A stretch of 64,000 nucleotides of DNA from Vitis vinifera. Its lineage: Eukaryota; Streptophyta; Magnoliopsida; Vitales; Vitaceae. The notes under the pieces were generated by a model. That model was not told where the DNA came from and ran no database searches. It saw nothing but the letters and a program-made list of their open reading frames with translations. Positions 60,080 to 64,000 of the stretch are shown here, in pieces; the stretch's first letter is position 1; every line of letters starts with the position of its first letter. A program made the position numbers and the translations under genes. The stretch lies in NCBI RefSeq assembly GCF_030704535.1, contig NC_081813.1:6820501-6884500 (forward strand), written 5' to 3'.

Positions 60080-62420
60080 TTTAGAATGCTTTAGAAGCCC
60101 AATATAGTATAGTTAATGCAGGTATACAATGATTTACAATTTTTAATTTATAAATCCATCATAGTAGATGAAAATGTTGTTATCAATCAAATTTATGGGT
60201 TTCAAGAGCTTGTAAGAGATGTAGAGAAAAAAGTTACAACTTTTAGTGTGAGCTTCGAAGTATATTACCTATTAAATAAACTTTCCCCTTCATAGTCTAA
60301 CGTTGCTCAATCTCTGATACATAAACAAGGAGAATTAACAATAACCCAAGTAATTAATTTATTGAGGATTGAAAAAAATAATATGTCAAATGTAAGCTAG
60401 AAAATCAAATGAAGTAAGGTAAATCTAGTGGAGATCTTGAATAAATCAAACTTTAAGGATCAATTTTGTTCTAGAAGAAAGAATTTTAAACGAAATAGTA
60501 GGAAAAATAGTAATCATCAAAACTATCACCAATTGTCACCAACCAAACCATAGACCCAATAATGCAAAGGACAAAAGCAATGGAAAGAGGGTTTGCTTTA
60601 TGTGAGAAAGGATTTATCATGTAGCTCATAATTGCTATTATAAAAGCCTGAGGAATAGAAGCCTAACAACCATTACAAATAAGGCCTAATAACCTAAGTA
60701 AATAGGTTGATGGATGTGAGAATTCAAGTAAACCTTCTATTAGGTATAATTCTAATCGACATTTGATTAATTTTACCTAGCATAATAAAGATTGGTGGTT
60801 AGATTCTAGAGCTAATGTCCATGTATGTTTTGATCGTGCATGTTTTAAATCATATCAAAATTCATGTGGAGGAAGTGTAACACTAGGAAATAACTATCAT
60901 ATAAACAAAACAAATAAAAATTTTAAACAAAATGTGAAATATGTATATAAGCAAAACAACTGAGGAAACGTAATAAACCTATAAAGAGAAATACTAAATT
61001 ATTAAAATTATTACATAGGGAGAAGTATTCAAATGCACCTTAATGACCGGTAAATGCTACACTTTTATATTCAAATGTTCTTGAAAACTCGTAGGAAGAA
61101 GTAATATTATTAGCATGCTATACATATTAAATAAAGTCGTTATGAAAAATATAATAAGAAAAATCATTATGAATCGTTGAAAAATAAGGTGCCTAGAATA
61201 GATATATTAAAAGTGTAAGGGTGTGTAGCAAAAGTAGTTATACTTAACCCAAAAGTAAAAAGATAGGACCTAAAACTATAGATATAATTTCCATAGGATA
61301 TACTCGTGACAATAATGCAAATAGGTTCCTAACACAATGATAGAAACTAGAGTTGTCACTTTGAAGATGTATCTTCTTTTAAAACTAAAGTTTCTAATCA
61401 AGTGGATAAACCATCCGATTTGAAGTATTCTTTTAATGATAAGACTCCTTTAACCTTAGAATTGGAATGTTAAATTGAACTTAGAAGAAGTAAAAAGGAA
61501 AGAATGAAAAAGAACTTCGGAGATGACTTTAATACTTTCTTAATAGGAAGAGATTTAATAACCAATCAAGAGGTTATGACTTTCATAAATGGTTAGTTTT
61601 GGAAAGAAGCTATAAATAGTAAATTTAAATCAATTATTCAAAAAAATATATGGGTGTTAGCTGATTTCACCTCATGAAAGTAAAACTAATAGTTGATAAC
61701 CTTATTATTGATTCATAATTTAGTAGAATATCAAATGTCTGCTAAGACTACTCTTTTGAATAATGATTGAGTGGAAAAAATATACATGTAACAACTTAAA
61801 GGTTTGAAGATAAAAGATGAGAACATAAAGTATTTAAATTGGTAAAATTATTATATGGTCTTAAACAAGCTCTTAAGCATATAGTGGCATGAAAATTTTA
61901 ATAAAACCATATTAAATTATAGGTTTAAGTTCAAAGATCATGATAATGTGTATATTATAAAATGGACCTAAAATAATGTATTGGTATTTTAATTTTTAGA
62001 AGAAATCTCGAAATAGTGAATGATATAAAAGATTACTTGTTAAAGAATTGTAAAATGGAATACTAGGAGAAAAAAAATATAATATTAGGAATGAAATTTT
62101 CAAGAACAATTGAGAATAACTTTGGATCAATCAAGTCTTATTGAAAAGATAATAAGAAAGTTTAACTATTTTGATAAAAAAAAAAACAAGGATCCATGTA
62201 TACCTTAGGATTGCAATACACATTTAAAGAAAAATATCAAATAACCAATATCACAATTCAAGCACTCTCAAATAATAGGGTCTCTATTATATATTACAAA
62301 TAAGACTACACTTGACATAGCATATGTGATTGAGAAATTAAGCAGGTAAAGTCATAATTCTAGTAAAAAACATTAAATTGTTTTCAATCTTCATATTTTT
62401 TAAAAGACTAGATCGTTGAC
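60080..62420 (+). pseudogene. Second Ty1/copia relic (gag, PR, RT, RNase H start)
   Basis: Heavily decayed. A Gag tail with basic residues is seen at 60440-60560, then a zinc-knuckle-like region (60590-60640). The protease segment DWWLDSRANVHVCFDRACFKSY lies near 60790-60860, where the usual DSGA has become DSRA. RRSKKERMKKNFGDDF (61480-61530) precedes the reverse transcriptase, with FWKEAINSKFKSIIQKNIWVL at 61600-61660. MVLNKLLSI is a YGLKQA-like remnant. QIIGSLLYITNKTTLDIAYVI (62260-62330) is the start of the RNase H side. The integrase between protease and reverse transcriptase was not recognised, so it may be deleted. No LTRs were recognised. Confidence 0.7.
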
Positions 62421-64000
62421 GGGTTCTTCATAGTTTTTGTATGAATATGCCCATAGAGGCGATACTATTGCGTGGGATTGTATCTTGATGTAATGATCGT
62501 TTATTAATATTACGTGTAGAAGACGATAGTAGCTTTAAAAAATGTGTGACTATATATATCATCTAACCAGACCACCACTTCTTACCTTTGTTTCATTTAT
62601 TTTTCTCTCGTATTCATAATTTATAAAATTTTAGTGAGAACTCAAAAAGAAAAGTAGAAGAGGGAAAGAAAAAAAAATTAAACTAATAAATTCAATTTTC
62701 ATATATAACAATGTTTGAATTATTTAAAAATTAGAATAAAAAAATTACTTTCATGGTCAATTTATGATTCACCTTGATTATGATTTCTATTCCTTGTATC
62801 AATATACCCCATTTTCTCCATTTCTTTCAAAGTAATAAAAACGCAAATACCATTTCAAGGCTCCTAGAGCCATTATTTATTTATTTATTTTATTTTATTT
62901 TGACACAACCCATCCTCTTTTCAATTTTCTACCAAACACGTCTTGAAAATTGTAGAGGAATATGACCCATATCCATGAGGTGGATTCCACCATCTACCAC
63001 CAACTTGACTAACATCAACGATGTCAATTTCAATTGAGTTGGAAAATTATATATAATTTAGGAGATGAAAGAAAAGTTCCCATAATAGAAATAAGTGCCT
63101 TGTGAAGGAATAATTTGTACTCATTTTGAATTTGGACTAAACTTCCAAGCAACTTTTTCTTTGCCCCAAAAAAAATAAAAATAAAATAAAACCTTTATGT
63201 CCCTATGACTTAGACTCCATTATCATTTTCGTTCATAAACTTGAGCACTTATGTCTTTTACCTCAAAAACAAAAATTATGAGATTTAATGTAAAAAATGT
63301 CCTAATATCACGTAATATCAATCAAAATCAAAGATTTGTAATTCATATCACACCATTGCTTTCTTGTATAGTGAAAAGTACAAGTTACATCAATGAAATG
63401 AAAGTTCTTGTGACATAATTTTAATAACTTGTCAAAGTTTATTTCAAAGGAAGGAAAAAAAATGAATATCTCTTAAACATTATGAGGAAAGATTGAGACC
63501 TATTTGGTAAGTCTTTCTTAAAATTGTTTTATATTTTTTTTAAAAAAAAAAAATTTAGAAAACATGTTTTGTAAGAAGTGTTGTTCTATTTTTTATGTTT
63601 TTATATTCAAAATCCTTATTTTCAGATAACATCTTAAAATTATTTTTCCTATTTAATGTTTACACTATTTAGATAATTACAAAATAAAGAAAAAAAGAAT
63701 TGTCCTCCTTGTTTTCATTAAGAGTGTTTTTTTTATGTTCTTAAATACCTCCCTTCTTTGTCTACATTATGGATGTCTTCATCACCAATACAAACATTAC
63801 CAACAGGTCTCAAGCCATTTTTATTGCCTTCAAATTAGAGCAAAACATCTAAATAAAGAAAATGCAGAACTTTGAAAAATCAAAGAAAAATCTTTGTAAA
63901 ATAACAAATTCTCTCAAAAGGGAAAACTTTCCAGACTCAAAGATGAAGAAGAAAGAAATCCAAGTGATCAACTAATTGAGAATACAATTCCCTAGTTCCA
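62421..64000. other. Intergenic DNA, no gene recognised
   Basis: AT-rich sequence with short frames lacking similarity. GACCTATTTGGTAAGTCTTT near 63500, followed by TTTTAGAAAAC-like blocks, may be one terminus of another MITE of the 55104 family, but no partner terminus was found. Confidence 0.4.

Noticed and set aside
1-64000. tRNA, rRNA or conserved microRNA hairpins
   Set aside because: Reading both strands by eye I found no cloverleaf with a GTTCGA box, no rRNA signature and no mature sequence of the common conserved plant microRNA families. A covariance-model scan would be decisive.

Overview
This is AT-rich, intron-rich plant nuclear DNA. Six protein-coding genes can be rebuilt exon by exon with canonical GT-AG introns and intact reading frames. 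All six belong to plant-specific or plant-expanded families: a pseudo-phosphotransfer protein, a plastid fatty-acid desaturase, a thylakoid protein (PIFI), PDCT/ROD1, a PV42-type CBS protein and a TOPLESS-related corepressor. The spaces between them hold old LTR retroelements, small inverted-repeat transposons and microsatellites. This suggests a woody core eudicot. Vitis or a close relative is my best guess, but the species is an inference, not something read from the sequence.

Layout. 972-2380 (-): AHP6-type pseudo-HPt, 156 aa, 5 exons. 2.4-10.7 kb: repeat-rich spacer with a hAT-like remnant, a TIR element, a MITE, an (AT)n tract and a Ty1/copia gag relic. 10706-12748 (-): FAD5-type desaturase, 382 aa, 5 exons. 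13499-17422 (+): PIFI, 282 aa, 8 exons, divergent from FAD5 across a 750-bp spacer that contains two repeat systems. 18960-20344 (-): ROD1/PDCT, 281 aa, 3 exons, convergent with PIFI. 20.4-32.2 kb: MITEs, a decayed Ty1/copia element (about 22184-26717), a 196-bp tandem duplication and a possible solo LTR. 32196-34328 (-): PV42-type CBS protein, 361 aa, 3 exons. 35465-51649 (-): TOPLESS-RELATED 4-like corepressor, 1138 aa, 25 coding exons. Its largest intron carries a 5'-truncated LINE with a perfect 13-bp target-site duplication. 52-64 kb: no gene found, only repeats and a second copia relic (about 60080-62420).

Function. Three neighbours act in lipid or plastid biology: FAD5 on plastid MGDG, ROD1 in ER phosphatidylcholine/diacylglycerol exchange, and PIFI in chloroplast electron flow. 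AHP6 dampens cytokinin phosphorelay and TPR4 is a corepressor for auxin and other repressors. PV42 is a SnRK1 gamma-like protein. From memory, the genes correspond to two Arabidopsis segments: At3g15820-At3g15880 (ROD1, PIFI, FAD5, TPR4) and At1g80090-At1g80100 (PV42b, AHP6). The window therefore looks like an unfractionated ancestral block.

I found no CRISPR array, rRNA or tRNA, and no convincing novel multi-gene system. The best leads are the block structure, the repeats in the FAD5/PIFI divergent promoter, a frame-preserving 99-nt intron in PV42, and a dispersed 28-bp repeat carrying a TGACGTAA core.
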